Made by a program: the position numbers and the translations under genes. From Patagioenas fasciata (taxonomy: Eukaryota; Chordata; Aves; Columbiformes; Columbidae), in NCBI RefSeq assembly GCF_037038585.1, contig NC_092523.1, positions 3,477,001 to 3,541,000 on the forward strand: a DNA stretch of 64,000 nucleotides, given 5' to 3'. Of this stretch, positions 1-12,532 are shown piece after piece; the first letter of the stretch is position 1; each line of letters opens with the position of its first letter. Under the pieces are notes generated by a model. The model was not told the origin of the DNA. It saw only the letters and a program-made list of their open reading frames with translations, and ran no database searches.

Positions 1-1708
1 GCAAACAATCTTAGTTTGGAGACCTGCTGTTTCTATTTCAAACCCCAACATGGACTCAGAAGCCTGTCTGATTTCTTTCACAGTTGGTTTAACAAAAGAT
101 AGTACCTCTACCTACAAACCTGGACCAGCAGAGAGTGATTTGAACATGAGAGAAATCAGGGACTCTCCACCGTGGTCTCAAAGCTGATCAATTCAAGATG
201 AAGCCCTGAAATCTCCATCCTCCTCCACCCCCAAATCTCAGCCTAAAGCATAAAGGGATATTTCAGACCTGAAACCACCTCCGTGTGATCCGACAGCATT
301 TGGGCACACAGGGAAAAGTGCCGGTAGGTCCTGTCATTTGTGGTTTTATCTGCACCATCTTTCCCAGCTTCAGTCTCCTGCCCAGCCTCTCCAGGCCTGA
401 ACGAGCCCAGAGATGGAGTTCTGCATACCCAGGCCAGAGCATCATTTTCCTGTTTAAAAAGGACTTGATTACATTAAAAGACCCTTTGAGGTTGGAGAAT
501 CCCAAGGCAGGAGGAAGCTCAAACTCCCAGGGTTCTCTCTAATCAATGTGCGGTGCTAAATCAGGGTTTTCTAGCCTCTTGCAGAAATTTGTAGGCAAGG
601 CACCGGAAAGGCTCCGGAGGCTGTCGTTGAATTTTGATGATGTTCATCCATTATGGATGAAGTGGCTTATGTAAGAGTCTTTCCCTGGCGTTCATCTGAG
701 GCCAGGCTGTCCTGGGCTGCAGATGGTAATTCGCAGCGCATCAGAAACAAGAGCAGGGACAGGAGGAGGGAGGGGGCACCCAAAGCTGGGGTCGCTGCTT
801 TTCTTCTGACAACTGGGACCACTCAGTTTCCCACCCCCAAAAAAAGCTCCAGCACCTGGTACAACTTTGTCCTCTGTGCAAGGTACATCCTCGCTGTGTT
901 AAATATGTATAAAGCTTATGTTTGGACATGAATCATGCTGTGTTTTTTTGGGTCCAACCACACCTCCATCCGTTACCCTTGCACCTCGTGGAAAAAGGGA
1001 TTTTCCACAAAAGGATTTCCCTCCCGTCCTCTTAGGTGATGCTCTGACCACGTTTCCCCTGAGACTGCTAACACAGCCCAGCCTTGCTCGCTCTGCTCTC
1101 TTTAAACAGAGAGGAGATTAATTAAGACAAAGAGTTTGCTAATTCACTGTAGATCAGTCCACAGACGAGGGAGGAAAATGAACCACAGTTAATTAGCAAA
1201 GGTATGATTAATAGGATAAGCGGACAGAACCTTCCTGGATGGATTATTGCTGACTGTCCCCCAGCTCCGACCTAGAAAGCCTGAGTGTCTTTGGATAACC
1301 CTTTTTATTTTCGCTTCCTGACTCTGCCATCCATCACAGAGGATTTCCACATATTTGCTCGTTCTCCTACAGGGAGATCAGATGACTGAACAATGACCTT
1401 CTGTTGACATCCTGACTGTGTTTGCAGAGCTCATAGTGCCTGGCTGCTGAAGTGGTCTGCGTGTCTCCACGCTTGTGGACAGGACATGGAAGTGTTCAAG
1501 GCCCTAGAAGGACCTGCAGTGGGATTAGATGAGCCAAAGCTAGCAGAAGCCACCACTTTTTGCAGAATTGTCCGTGGATAAGGACCAAGAAAGCCCTTTG
1601 CCTGTGTGTAGTCAACAGGACATCTCTTCATCCTTACGAAAGCCAAGGATTGGTATGAGCACGCAGAGCTGTTACTGTAAAATGTCCCTTCCAGGAGACC
1701 AGTACTAT
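1..1708. other. Intergenic, no gene seen
   Basis: Single-copy-looking sequence. Apart from the TAAT cluster near 1118, I see no repeat, RNA gene or exon. Confidence 0.6.
1105..1215. other. Cluster of TAAT-core sites (possible regulatory element)
   Basis: ttaattaa at 1118-1125, ctaatt at 1139-1144, ttaattag at 1189-1196 and gattaata at 1206-1213 fall within 96 bp, with an aaccaca and an acaaag nearby. This suits homeodomain-type binding, but AT-rich DNA produces such clusters by chance. No conservation data are available to me. Confidence 0.25.
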
Positions 1709-1884
1709 CCCCAGGTGACCCAGAGAGGTGGTGGATGAACCGTCCCTGGAGACATTCCAGGTCAGGCTGGACGGGGCTCTGAGCAACCTGAGCTGGTGAA
1801 GATGTCCCTGCTCATGGCAGGGGTTGGACTAGATAGGCTTGGGAGGTCCCTTCCAACCAAACAATTCTATGATTCTAGGATTCT
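1709..1884 (+). mobile_element. CR1 LINE, 3' fragment
   Basis: About 175 bp of the CR1 3' untranslated end, 5'-truncated at the 'cagagaggtggtggatgaac' stretch. It includes 'ctgctcatggcagggg' and the terminal 'attctatgattct' repeat. This is the 3'-end type that reads 'ttccaacccaaac' near its end, called type A here. Confidence 0.9.
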
Positions 1885-2725
1885 CAGTCTTACCCAAACA
1901 CCTGGACCAAATCATCCAGATCTTTTCATTTTCATAGACCACAGTAAATCCCACTTTCAGCCTCTCCTGTAACACCTCTCACACTCAAGAACAAGCCCTT
2001 TCCAGTCCTATGTAGGCCCTGTAAAGCCTGTTTCCACAGACTGAAGCACTATTCCAGGTGAAGGTGCCCCTTGGTGGGTAGAGGACACTGTGTTCCCAAT
2101 CTTATGCTCCGTCTTTGCTCTCTTATGCCACCAATTATGTTTGTAACTTTGCCGAACGCTGCTACATATTGAAGTGACATCTTGACTGAGCTCATCTGCA
2201 TCAGCAGCTGCATCTTTGCCTTCCTTTTCCCTACAGAGGTTTCACTGGTTTCAGAAGTTCTCTGTGGGCACAAAGCGGGTCAGTTCAATTTGCATTGCCT
2301 TCTGCTCGATTTGAAGCTCCCACCATACCTACCAACATGGGTGTCCCCAAAATACGTGGGACTTGCTGGAGAACAAACAAGGCAGAACAGTTCCTGCACT
2401 TTCCAGGATTTTCTTGTCCTCCTCACAAATTCCCGAGTGACCTTGAAATATTATGTGTGTCTCACAAGATTATAAATGAAAAAAAAAATCAGCATAAACC
2501 TGCTGCCTGGGGATAAAGTGACTGATCGTTTCTCTTCCCTGCTTGCTCCTCCCATGAGTTTTATTGTCTTTGCTCCCGGATTTCCTGTATTTTCCTGTTT
2601 ACAGGAATTTCCTGGACAAACCTATAGGTTTGTCTATGCCTCCTTCAGACTCCAGGACAGCCTGTTTATATCCACTTCCCATCGGGGCATCCAAAAATTC
2701 AGCTCTGGTTTTAGCCCCATAGGTA

Positions 2726-2859
2726 ACACCCCAGGCCAGGCTGGACGGGGCTCTGAGCAGCCTGAGCTGGTGAAGATGTCCCTGCTCATGGCAGGGGTGG
2801 CACTGGGGGAGCTGGGAAGGTCCCTCCAACCCAAACCATCCTGTGATTCTATGACTCCT
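2726..2859 (+). mobile_element. CR1 LINE, short 3' fragment (type A)
   Basis: This starts at the 'ccaggccaggctggac' stretch and ends in 'ctgtgattctatga'. It overlaps a 163-residue open frame that I attribute to chance plus this repeat. Confidence 0.88.
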
Positions 2860-3499
2860 AGAGAGGTTTTCAAGGACAAAAAGGTAAATTTGCCCCTGGA
2901 AAACATGAGAAATACGATTGATCTTCACGAGCTGGAGTCTGGCTCTTGTGATGATCCTCTCCTATGAGTGGCAGTGCCTGGAAGTGCTTCCTTTTCCAAA
3001 AGACCATCCCTTTTCTCCTAACCACGCTGTTTTCACTCTTCTCCACTGAAACTGGTCAACAGCTTGCAAAGATAAAAGCAGAGGAGAGGGGCGAGCAGGA
3101 GGGGAGCGGTAGGCACAGATACAACCCTTGTTTCCTTAGGAACCTGGCAAAAATAAATAAAAAGAATTTTTTAACAAGGGATCTGTAAACACATGGTGCT
3201 CCCAGTCCTGTGTTTAGCACCCAGCCTGCCTCCCCATTGCTCTGCCTGCAAAACACAGCCTCAGCGGGCGTCGCAGAGAAGCCGCAGGTCTGTGTGGGCT
3301 GGAGGGACGCCTGGAGATAAAACCAGCACCACAGCTGCTGGTGCTGGGATATTTTCAGTCATTTAACAGGCTGAAGCCATCTCTGCAATGCCTGAGCTTG
3401 GCGAGGTGCTGTGCTCTGCTCCCCTTCCTTCCCTCCATCACACACGCAGACACAGCAAAGCTGAGGTTAACAAAAGCCCAGAGTTGACTCCTCCAAAGT

Positions 3500-3862
3500 C
3501 ATAGAATCACAGAATGGTTTGGGTTGGAAGGGACCTCCCAAGCTCATCCAGTGCCACCCCTGCCATGAGCAGGGACATCTTCACCAGCTCAGGTTGCTCA
3601 GAGCCCCGTCCAGCCTGGCCTGGGATGTCTCCAGGGATGGTTCATCCACCACCTCTCTGCCCAACCTGGGCCAGGCTCTCACCACCCTCATTATAAGAAA
3701 TGTCTTCCTGGTATCTATTCTGAATCTACCTTCTTTTAGTTTGAAACCATCACCCCTTGACCTATCGCAACAGGCTCTGCTGAAAAGTCTGTCCCCATCT
3801 TTCTTATTGTCCCCTTTTAAGTCAGGAAAGGCTGCAATAAGGTTTCCCTGGAGCTCCCCCCT
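3500..3862 (-). mobile_element. CR1 LINE fragment (type A)
   Basis: The reverse complement of a CR1 3' end. It opens with 'catagaatcacagaatggtt', runs through the 'catgagcagggacatcttc' block, and fades near 'ccctggagctcccc'. Confidence 0.92.
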
Positions 3863-4702
3863 TTCCTCTGCACCAGTGGATACCAGCCAATGTGTCACTG
3901 AGGAGGGAAGGAGTGTCTACAACTTTGTTTTTCATTCTTGTTTGTAAAAGCTTTGGAGATCCCAAAGCTTCGGATGTGTGAGTCATTCCAGTGCTTAACC
4001 CGCCCGTGTCCTTTTATTAGCCCTTCCTTGGGAGTCTTTCCAGTTGTTTGGCTTTTAGCTACAGATCCAACGCTCCCAGGCATGTGCTTTGCAATCTGTG
4101 GGAGGAAATGCTTTCTCAGATCCTCCCGGGTTTGCCCTGAACTCCTCAAGAAACCGGGAGATGGATAAAACAGTCTTTCTTACCAATGGAGAGGATTTGA
4201 CCTGGTGCTAAACCCTGCAGAACAGTGGCTGGAAAAGAAAGAAAAGGCAAGGAAGAAACACACAAGTCCTTTCCTATTCCATATGCCCCGGTTACCGATG
4301 ATTAAATCCAGTGCCAATGAATTATACAAATGCTTATGCAATTAAAAGGAGCTAGAGTCAGTCCTTCTGCAGTCAAAAATAGCTCTGTGCACCAGTGAAG
4401 GGCCTTGCCTGCCTTCACATCTCGTTAGGGAGAGAAAACACTCAGGGCTGGTGAGTGGGAGAAGCTTCAGACAGAACAAAATATTCTTGTCTGCAAACGC
4501 TGGAGGGCAATGTGATACATGGGCAAAACACACAGCCAGCCCCAGGTGTTCCCACTCCTTAAAATCCTCAGCCTGCGGGGCTGGTTCCCCTCTGGGGACC
4601 TGGGAGGGACGCCTCTGGATGCACAGATAGCCAGAGGGTATCTGCATCCAAAAGGGTGTCTTGTAACAGTGCTGTTCGCTATGTGCATGGTCCCAGGAGC
4701 TC

Positions 4703-4953
4703 TAGAATCAGAATGTCCTGAGTTGGAAGGACCCACAAGGATCATTGAGTCCAACTCTTGTCCCTACATAGGACAAGCCCAAAATTCACACCATGTGTCT
4801 GAGGGTGTTGTCCAGTCTCTTCTTGAACACTGTCAGGCTTGGGGCCGTGACACCTCCCGGAGGAGACTGTCCCAGTGTCCAGCACCCTCTGGCTGAAGAA
4901 CCTTTTCCTAATGTCCACCCTAAACCTCCCTGGCACATCTTCCTGTCATCCCT
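4703..4953 (-). mobile_element. CR1 LINE fragment (type C 3' end)
   Basis: It opens with 'tagaatcagaatgtcctgag' and includes the 'cttggggccgtgacacctcc' block. This 3'-end type differs from the commoner type A in the window and is shared with the copies at 6150 and 29100. Confidence 0.88.
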
Positions 4954-6149
4954 CTAGGATGGTGATCCCTCCATATCAGCATAAGGGATTTGTCTCCAAA
5001 AATAAAAGTGGACTGCTCTGGTCCCTGCAGGTAGGTGCTGGAAGGAGACCCCAGCCCCAAGCCTGGCACCCACATCCCTTGCAGCCAGGGCAGATGAACC
5101 CCGCTCCCATATGATGCCTTTGGACCACCACACGCTGCTCTTGAAGAAACTTTAATAGTGTTTTCTCTCATCCTGCTCCCTGATCTTTTCCTCCACAATC
5201 CATCCAGGTGGGGCTGGTTTCCTGCTGCCAGACCCCCTGGCAGTGAGGGGAAAACCATTCCCTTGCCATCTCCAAATGGATTGAAGAGGAAGGGGAGGAA
5301 GATAAAAGAGGTCTCCCTCTGCTTTGAGCTGAAATTTTGGGGTCTTGCAAGGGAACATGAAGGCCATGGCGATGCTGCTGAAGGACAAGTGGTGGCCCCA
5401 TCACTGGCAATAAAAGTCTCCTAAGATTCTCCTAGGATTCTTAAGATCCCTAAATCCTAGTCTTTCATTGTATTCATGGTATCTAGAAACTTTTATAGGA
5501 AAATTAAGAACCAGAAGGAGAGAGCAGCTCAGAAGAGGTGTCTTTGTGTGTTGTCTTCACCTAGCCACCCACACCAGACGCTGACCATCCAGTAAAGGCT
5601 TCTAAACCACAGCACAAACAGCATTTATGTCCTACAGCATACGCCTAAGGTGTCTTGAGCATTGGGGAATTAAATTGTTTCATTATTCGAATAGGAAGCA
5701 TATACTATAGAAAGATAGCTGTGCTGCGAGAGGCTGGCATTTAAGAGTTGATAACCCTTTTTTTCCCCATTTTCTCCGTACTATCTGTGTCCCAGCATTT
5801 CTCTGCAGAGCCCGGTGACAGCCAGTTCGTCCTCATGTTTTTTAAATGAAACACAAATCCATCCCTGAACTACATTAATAAGTATTAAAGATGGGGCCAG
5901 CAGCTGGTTTAACCAAAGTGCCTGGAGCTGATCTGGGCTCGAACAATTTTGTGATCTCACCATTAAAATTTAAACTGCTTACAGCACTCTCTGAGAGGAC
6001 AGAGATAGTGAGAGGTGATTTATGGTTGGCATCAGCCCACTACCGCCCTGTGCACATGTGGCTGCATGTGACATGAAACGGCAGATGCACAGGAGCTGGT
6101 GACCTTCCTTGAGACGGAACCAGGGTGCTCTTCTGTCACGGTGTCTAGA

Positions 6150-6392
6150 AATACCAAGGAGGAGGTTTAGGTTGGATATTACGAGGAGGTTCTTCACCCA
6201 GAGGGTGCTGGACACCAGAACAGGCTCCCCAGGGAGGTGTCACAGCCCCAAGCCTGACAGTGTTCAAGAAGAGACTGGACAATGTCCTCAGACACACAGT
6301 GTGAACTGTGGGGTGTCCTGTGCAGGGACAGGAGTTGGACTCGATGATGCTTGTTGGGTCCCTTCCAACTTGGCACATTCCATGATGCTATG
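6150..6392 (+). mobile_element. CR1 LINE fragment (type C 3' end)
   Basis: The sense-strand counterpart of the type at 4703. It has 'ttcacccagagggtgctgga' and 'gttggactcgatgatgc', and ends in 'ccatgatgctatga'. Confidence 0.88.
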
Positions 6393-8462
6393 AAAACAAG
6401 GCTCAGGGTAGCTCTGACATTCTCCCCTAAGCATTTACACTCCCAAGTGGGAGAGGGTTGGAAAAGGAACCATTCCCAGTGATCAGACCTGTGCGAGATC
6501 CTCTACTGTGTTCCTTCTCAAGCTGTTGAGATAACAAGAGGTTGTCCAGCCTGATGGGAAAGGTTGCCATGGGAGAGAACTGAGTGCAGCTCTCACACCA
6601 TGCTGGTCTTTGGGAAGAAAAGTATGAGGATGGAGCAGTTCTGAAAGCTGTACTCTGTATTATTCTATGGGATGTCCTTGGTCACAATAGTGATCTACAG
6701 ATGATATTCTTTATAGTCAATAAAGAGGAACAAAGGTTTCTGAGGTCCAAATCATGTCCTCCTGAAGTCAATGTCAAAAGGAGGTGGGTCACTTCCCAGA
6801 ACTGTCTGTCTCTCAGCACTGACTAAAGGAGCAGACCTGGGTGACCAGCTAAGATATTGATATCCAGATATTTAGTTTAGATATTTGAAGTCAGGTGAGG
6901 CAAGCCTTCCCCTTGTGACTAGGCCAGATCAGCATTCTCCAGCCAAAGCACTGAAAGACTCTGGGATCTGCAGGGCACCAAGTGTTTCTTTTCCAAGGGG
7001 AAGTTTTATATTTACTCTGGGAGTACTAGTTGGATTAGCCTGAATTTACAGTAGTCTTTGAGAAGGGATGTGGAGACACCCATCCTCTCTGCTGGCCAGG
7101 GCATGGATAGGAGCTTGAAGGAGAAGGGAAGCAAAAGCACCATCTGGGCTTGGCAGAGACGCTCCTGAGATCCATGTTCTTGGCAAATCCCAGCACTGCT
7201 GAGGCCTTCCAGGATAAAGTGGCAACGGACCAAACATACCGACTCAGCTGCACTTGGCCCAGGGTGTGGAGAGGGGTGGAAGGAGGCCAGGAATGCTCTG
7301 GGAGTCCATGGAAGTCACCAGAGATCTTCAATCCTTCCTGGCAGCGGTGGGGCTGCCGGTGAGGGAGGCGGATGTCTGCGAGTCCCAGAAACGTCATGGT
7401 AGCAGGAAGATGTCTAGGTGGTACATGTAGTTCTTGGACAAGTTTGTAAAACAAGGCTGGCCAGTGGAAACACAAGCATTGAGCAAACAGGTCTTCTTCT
7501 GGTGGTCCATCGTATATTGGGGAATATCCCACAGGCATCCCTGCGTTCACAGGCCACAGGTTGAAAATCACTGATGAAAAACAACGACCACAGAAGGTTC
7601 CTAGATGGCAACTGGACCTGGATGTGCAATTCTTGCTGGAAAACTCCCCTTGCCAACCTGTGTCCCACCTTCCAGCTTCCCAGATACCTGAAGACATCTC
7701 AGGTGGCTCCTGGCACAAAGGTCAGCCAACCAAATCATGCCCATACACTGTAGACACTGTGGTGTGGGTGTCTCAATGCTGGCAAGACCCCACACTGGTG
7801 ATGGTAGTTGTGACACCAAAATAAATCACCCTGTCCCCAGATAGTACACGAGAGAGGGACAAATAAGATTCTTGGGTTTTTACAGCACAGTCCCAGGGTG
7901 GTCACTTGGTGCAACATTTCGCATCTCAGTTTGTCTGACAATACAACAGAGGCTCCAAATTCTGCATCTGGGAGCATGTTTACTATTTGGAAGCGGTAGG
8001 TGTTGCACACAGCAGCATCCAGTCAGCCTGCCAGTGAATTTATGTCAAAGTTTTGCTCATGGAAAAAACATATTGTGGTAGATAATGTTCTCGCTGACAA
8101 GCCAGATGTCAAAACATGGCAGGATAATGTTACTGAAAGCCTCAGCTGCTATAAAAGGGAAGTGAAGAGACAATTGTTCCTTCGTTAGACATCAAAATTT
8201 GATGGCATATCACTGTCACTGAAAGGCTCATGAATGCTCAAAATAAAGCAAGGCTAAAAGTTCCCAGGATATCAGCTGGGAGTTTCATGGGAGAGCCTGA
8301 CAACTTTTGGCCTCCCTGGTGTGCGTGCTCACAGCCAGGAGATGTGCAGGGACGTTGTGAGTTCTGCAAACTACCGGCAAGAGCTGATCTGTGATAAACA
8401 AGCCAAGACAAGATTGCTCATGATCGACATTCCTTTCCCCTCTGATCGGTGCAAAATATTTC
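6393..8462. other. Intergenic, no gene supported
   Basis: Contains a 227-codon minus-strand open frame (7035-7718) with no recognisable domain, which I rejected. Otherwise unremarkable. Confidence 0.5.
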
Positions 8463-9395
8463 ATAGACTCAGACTCACAGAATGGTTTGGGTTGAAGAGA
8501 CCTTCCCAGCTCCCCCAGTGCCACCCCTGCCATGAGCAGGGACATCTTCACCAGCTCAGGTTGCTCAGAGCCCCATCCAGCCTGGCCTGGGATGTCTCCA
8601 GGGATGGTTCATCCACCACCTCTCTGCCCAACCTGGGCCAGGTCCCCACCACCCTCAGGGCCAACAATTTCTTCCTCATGTCCAGCCTAAATCTCCCTCC
8701 TTTAATTTAAAACCATCACCCCTTGTCCTGTGACAACAGCCCCTGCTGAAAAGTCTGTCCCCATCTTTCTTATCATCCCCTTTTAAGTCCAGAAAGGCCG
8801 CACTAAGGTCTCCCCGGAGCTTCTCTTCTCCAGCTGAACACCCCAGCTCTCTCAGCCTGTCCTCCCAGCAGAGCTGTTCCAGCCTCGGGTCATTTCTGTG
8901 GCTCCTCTGGCCCCTCTCCAGCAGCTCCATGTGTGTCCTGTGCTGAGGACCCAGAGCTGGACCAGCACTGCAGGGGGGTCTCAGCAGAGTGGAGCAGAGG
9001 GGCAGAATCCCCTCCCTCCACCTGCTGCCCACGCTGCTGGGGATGCAGCCCAGGATACGATTTGGCTTCTGGGCTGCAAGCGCACATTGTGGCTCATGTC
9101 CCATCTTTTACCCCCAGCACCCCCAAGTCCTTCTCCTGGGGGCTGCTATGCATCCCTCCATCCCCAGTCTGTGTTGATACCTATGTTGTCCTGACCCAGG
9201 TGCAGGACCTTGCACTTGGCCTTGTTGAACCTTGTTGACTGGAGTTCCCATGGCCCCACTTCTCAAGCTTGTCCAGGTCCCTCTGGATGGATCCCATCCC
9301 TCAGATGTGTCATCTGCACCACTCAGTGCTCCCAGACCATCAGCAGCTCAGTCAAAGGAGTCCCAGATTTTGTTACACCTCTGTGACCCTGGTCC
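8463..9395 (-). mobile_element. CR1 LINE, long 3' portion (type A)
   Basis: About 930 bp of antisense CR1. It runs from the 3' terminus ('tcatagactcagactcacag') through the 3' UTR into the region just after ORF2 ('gaccttgcacttggccttgt'). All open frames here are repeat-derived. It is very similar to the copies at 10968 and 25752. Confidence 0.94.
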
Positions 9396-9513
9396 CTCAG
9401 ACAGAACTGAGGTACCAGAGAGAAGTGGATCTTCAACTTATGGCTGGGTCATATCTTACTGTCCTCTGAATGTTGTAAGGAAAGGAGTATCCTGAAGAAC
9501 ATAAAAATAAGAG

Positions 9514-9612
9514 GTTTCGGGTTGTTTGCTTGAGTTTGTGTTAGTTTTGTTTGTTTCGTTGGTTTGTCTTGGTTCGGTTTTGTTTGGTTTTTGGTTTTGT
9601 TTGTTTGTTTTT
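9514..9612. repeat. GTTT-rich low-complexity tract
   Basis: About 100 bp of degenerate gtttt/gtttg repeats just after the CR1 copy that ends near 9395. Confidence 0.85.
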
Positions 9613-10697
9613 ACTTGAACAAGTATTTAACTATTTAACTTTGCTTTTATATGTAGACTCTTTTAAGGAGAGCTTCATAGAAGAATGTTTCCCAACTCCT
9701 TTGGGCATTGGCTCACAAACACAAGTACCTGTTTGGAAATCAAAACATGGAGGGTGCTGCAGGTCAGATGGAAAGTTACTGGGAATGGGGAAAATTCTCT
9801 GCCCAGTTTGGCAGAGAGACCCTTTTGCTTTGTGCAAGTTCAAAGGCTTGAAAAGCCCATCACTCCTGCCCAAGTTTGCTGCTCAGGGTTTGTTTCCAGA
9901 AGCCGTACTGTTTCTAGATTGATATCCGAACACACTGGATGGATGATGCTGGAAGGATAACACTGGACAGATGGATATAAAACACTGCTGGATCTTGCCC
10001 AAAGCAACAGGCAGAAACATGTCCCATGATTTACAGGTCTCTACCTGTAAATGACCCCCACAAAGGGGCTCAGGTTAGATCAACATGAAGGACCAGGGGA
10101 TTCCATCTCACACTGGGGAGAGTTGCCCAATTCCCCATCATTTTCTGCCCAGACCAATGTGCCAAACACCAGTGTTATCTCTACTGTGAAAAACACGAGT
10201 CAAGGGTACTGTCCAGAGCAATCATCATCCTTTTTACGAGTTACAAGGACAAGCAGTGACTGCTCAGATTGCTTTTGAACTTTGCTGGTACCATTTATCT
10301 ACATTCAATGCTCTGAGCCCCATCTGTCTCACAGATTTTCTCTCAACATCAGCCCTCCATGGCAGTTCTTTATCAACTTTATTGTGTCTCTTAACACAAA
10401 GGCAACCTGCCATGACTCTTCCAGGAGGCTTTTGTAGCAAAAGAAAGCGAAAATGCGCCTGTTCTTAATACTTTACCTACTTCAATAGTGATTTATGTGT
10501 GTTGTTGAATGCATGCATCCTTTGCAGAGATAAATCTCAGTTACGTGTGGCTCATCTCCTGAACACCTTTTAAGTAAAGAAAGAGGAAAAAAAACCCAAC
10601 ACAATACTGGAATAGACATCAGCATGCATTAAATGGGGGTTCTTTGGATAGCTTATCCTCTGCAGGATCTCAAGATCTGCATAAGAAACATGTAGCT
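9613..10697. other. Intergenic, nothing recognised
   Basis: No repeat or coding signal beyond short chance frames. Confidence 0.6.
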
Positions 10698-10750
10698 GCC
10701 ATCTCCTCATTTTACAGATGGGAAAGCAGAGGAGGGAGACGGGAAGTGCT
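10698..10750 (-). mobile_element. Possible MIR-like SINE remnant
   Basis: 'ctcctcattttacagatggg' followed by an 'aaagcagaggagggagac'-type stretch resembles the antisense MIR 3' part. Short. Confidence 0.4.
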
Positions 10751-10783
10751 GTTCCCACTTGCTTATGAAGTGTTTAATGGAGT

Positions 10784-10799
10784 AAAAAAAAAAAAAAAA
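10784..10799. repeat. Poly(A) run
   Basis: About 16 A residues. No retrogene is seen on either side, so I do not read it as a processed-pseudogene tail. Confidence 0.8.
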
Positions 10800-10967
10800 G
10801 GGAATAAAATTACATTCTTTTCCAGACTAAGGCTTGGTCCCACATTTTCTCATTTTTGGAGATTTCTCCGTTGTGTAAAACTAAAAGCAATAGGATTGTA
10901 CACTGGTTGCAAGTTTCCATTCTACCTCTCACATCTTCCCAAGCCCACCTAGGAGACTTCCTGTCAC

Positions 10968-11688
10968 CTAGGATGGAGGGATGGAGAGGAGCCCTCAGGA
11001 GAAGGACTTGGGGGTGCTTGGGGGTGAAAGATGGGACATGAGCCACAACGTGCGCTTGCAGCCCAGAAGCCAAATCGTATCCTGGGCTGCACCCCCAGCA
11101 GCGTGGGCAGCAGGTGGAGGGAGGGGATTCTGCCCCTCTGCTCCGCTCTGCTGAGACCCCCCTGCAGTGCTGGTCCAGCTCTGGGTCCTCAGCACAGGAC
11201 ACACATGGAGCTGCTGGAGAGGGGCCAGAGGAACCACAGAAATGATCCGAGGCTGGAACAGCTCTGCTGGGAGGACAGGCTGAGAGAGTTGGGGTGTTCA
11301 GCTGGAGAAGAGAAGCTCTGGGGAGACCTTAGTGTGGCCTTTCTGGACTTAAAAGGGGACGATAAGAAAGATAGGGACAGACTTTTCAGCAGGGCCTGTT
11401 GTGATAGGACAAGGGGTGATGGTTTTAAACTAAAGGAGGGAGATTCAGGCTGGACATGAGGAAGAAATTGTTGTCCCTGAGGGTGGTGAGAGACTGGCCC
11501 AGGTTGGGCAGAGAGGTGGTGGATGAACCATCCCTGGAGACATCCCAGGCCAGGCTGGACGGGGCTCTGAGCAACCTGAGCTGGTGAAGATGTCCCTGCT
11601 CATGGCAGGGGTGGCACTGGGGGAGCTGGGAAGGTCCCTTCAACACAAACTATCCTGTGAGTCTATGATTGTGTCATTCTATGATTCT
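10968..11688 (+). mobile_element. CR1 LINE, long 3' portion (type A)
   Basis: About 720 bp of sense CR1. It includes 'gagccacaacgtgcgcttgc' and 'ttcagctggagaagagaagc', and ends in a double 'tctatgatt' repeat. It lies in inverted orientation to the copy at 8463. Confidence 0.94.
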
Positions 11689-12447
11689 AAATCCAAGTTT
11701 GGATGCCCAGACTCACACCAGATCTGAGCATGCTGACTCCATCTGCTTAGAAAAGATGGAGCAAAGCATCCATCCCAGAACATACTGTGTACACAGAACA
11801 AAACCCAGGTGAAGCTGGAGAGAGGATGGGCTGTGGGGCTGGATGCCCCTGGTCTAGTCTCTCCTGTGTTCCTCCTCAGCCTTGTGCCCAGGAGCACCGT
11901 GCTCAGCCCCAGGCCCCACAGGAGGCACTGGCAGCCCCACATCTCTATTAATGGCCAAAGCAGAGTTAGTTAAACCATGAAGACGTGGGTCCCAACACAA
12001 CTGAGAGCATCTTCAAGTCCCTTTTGCTCTGGGTCAGTCTCATGGGAGCAGCACCGATACGAACCTCTCATCCTTTATTTCGTGCTAAGGCACAGTAAGG
12101 TGCTGATCAGAAAGCAAAGTGGGGAGCAGAGCTGGCAGACAAAGAACCATTTAGTACTTTTGTTCCTAGAATGATCTGCTGTTTTTTAATGACTCGCAAA
12201 GACACAGCCCCCATAACCTTCTCCAAACACTTTTTACGTAAAAGCCCTAAAACGGCAGGCAGATAATTTTCTCCATATCACAATGATGAAGAGCAGTTTA
12301 TTTTTCAGCTGTCACTTTTTATCACTTCCTTTTGGGGGATTTAGACACCTTTTCAGGAAAATAAATCTGGGAATGCCCTTAATAACCAGCATGCCTGATT
12401 AGTGGTTATTACGCTGAGCTGGGAAGGTGACACCCCGTGACATCCTC

Positions 12448-12532
12448 ACTCTGCGTCTGGGGACCGAGAGGAGAAGTGATTGATGCAAGGTCATCCAGGC
12501 TGGCTCTGGAGAGAGAGCAGAATGCAAGGCCA
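12448..12532 (-). mobile_element. Possible MIR-like SINE remnant
   Basis: A loose match to antisense MIR: 'gagaggagaagtgattgatg', 'aaggtcatccaggctggctc', then 'agcagaatgcaagg'. Confidence 0.4.

Noticed and set aside
2476..2967. 163-codon plus-strand open frame
   Set aside because: Overlaps a CR1 3' fragment. The rest has no recognisable features.
7035..7718. 227-codon minus-strand open frame
   Set aside because: No domain, no splice context and no familiar sequence. Overlapping frames on the other strand are also fairly open. A coding-potential test or RNA-seq would settle it.
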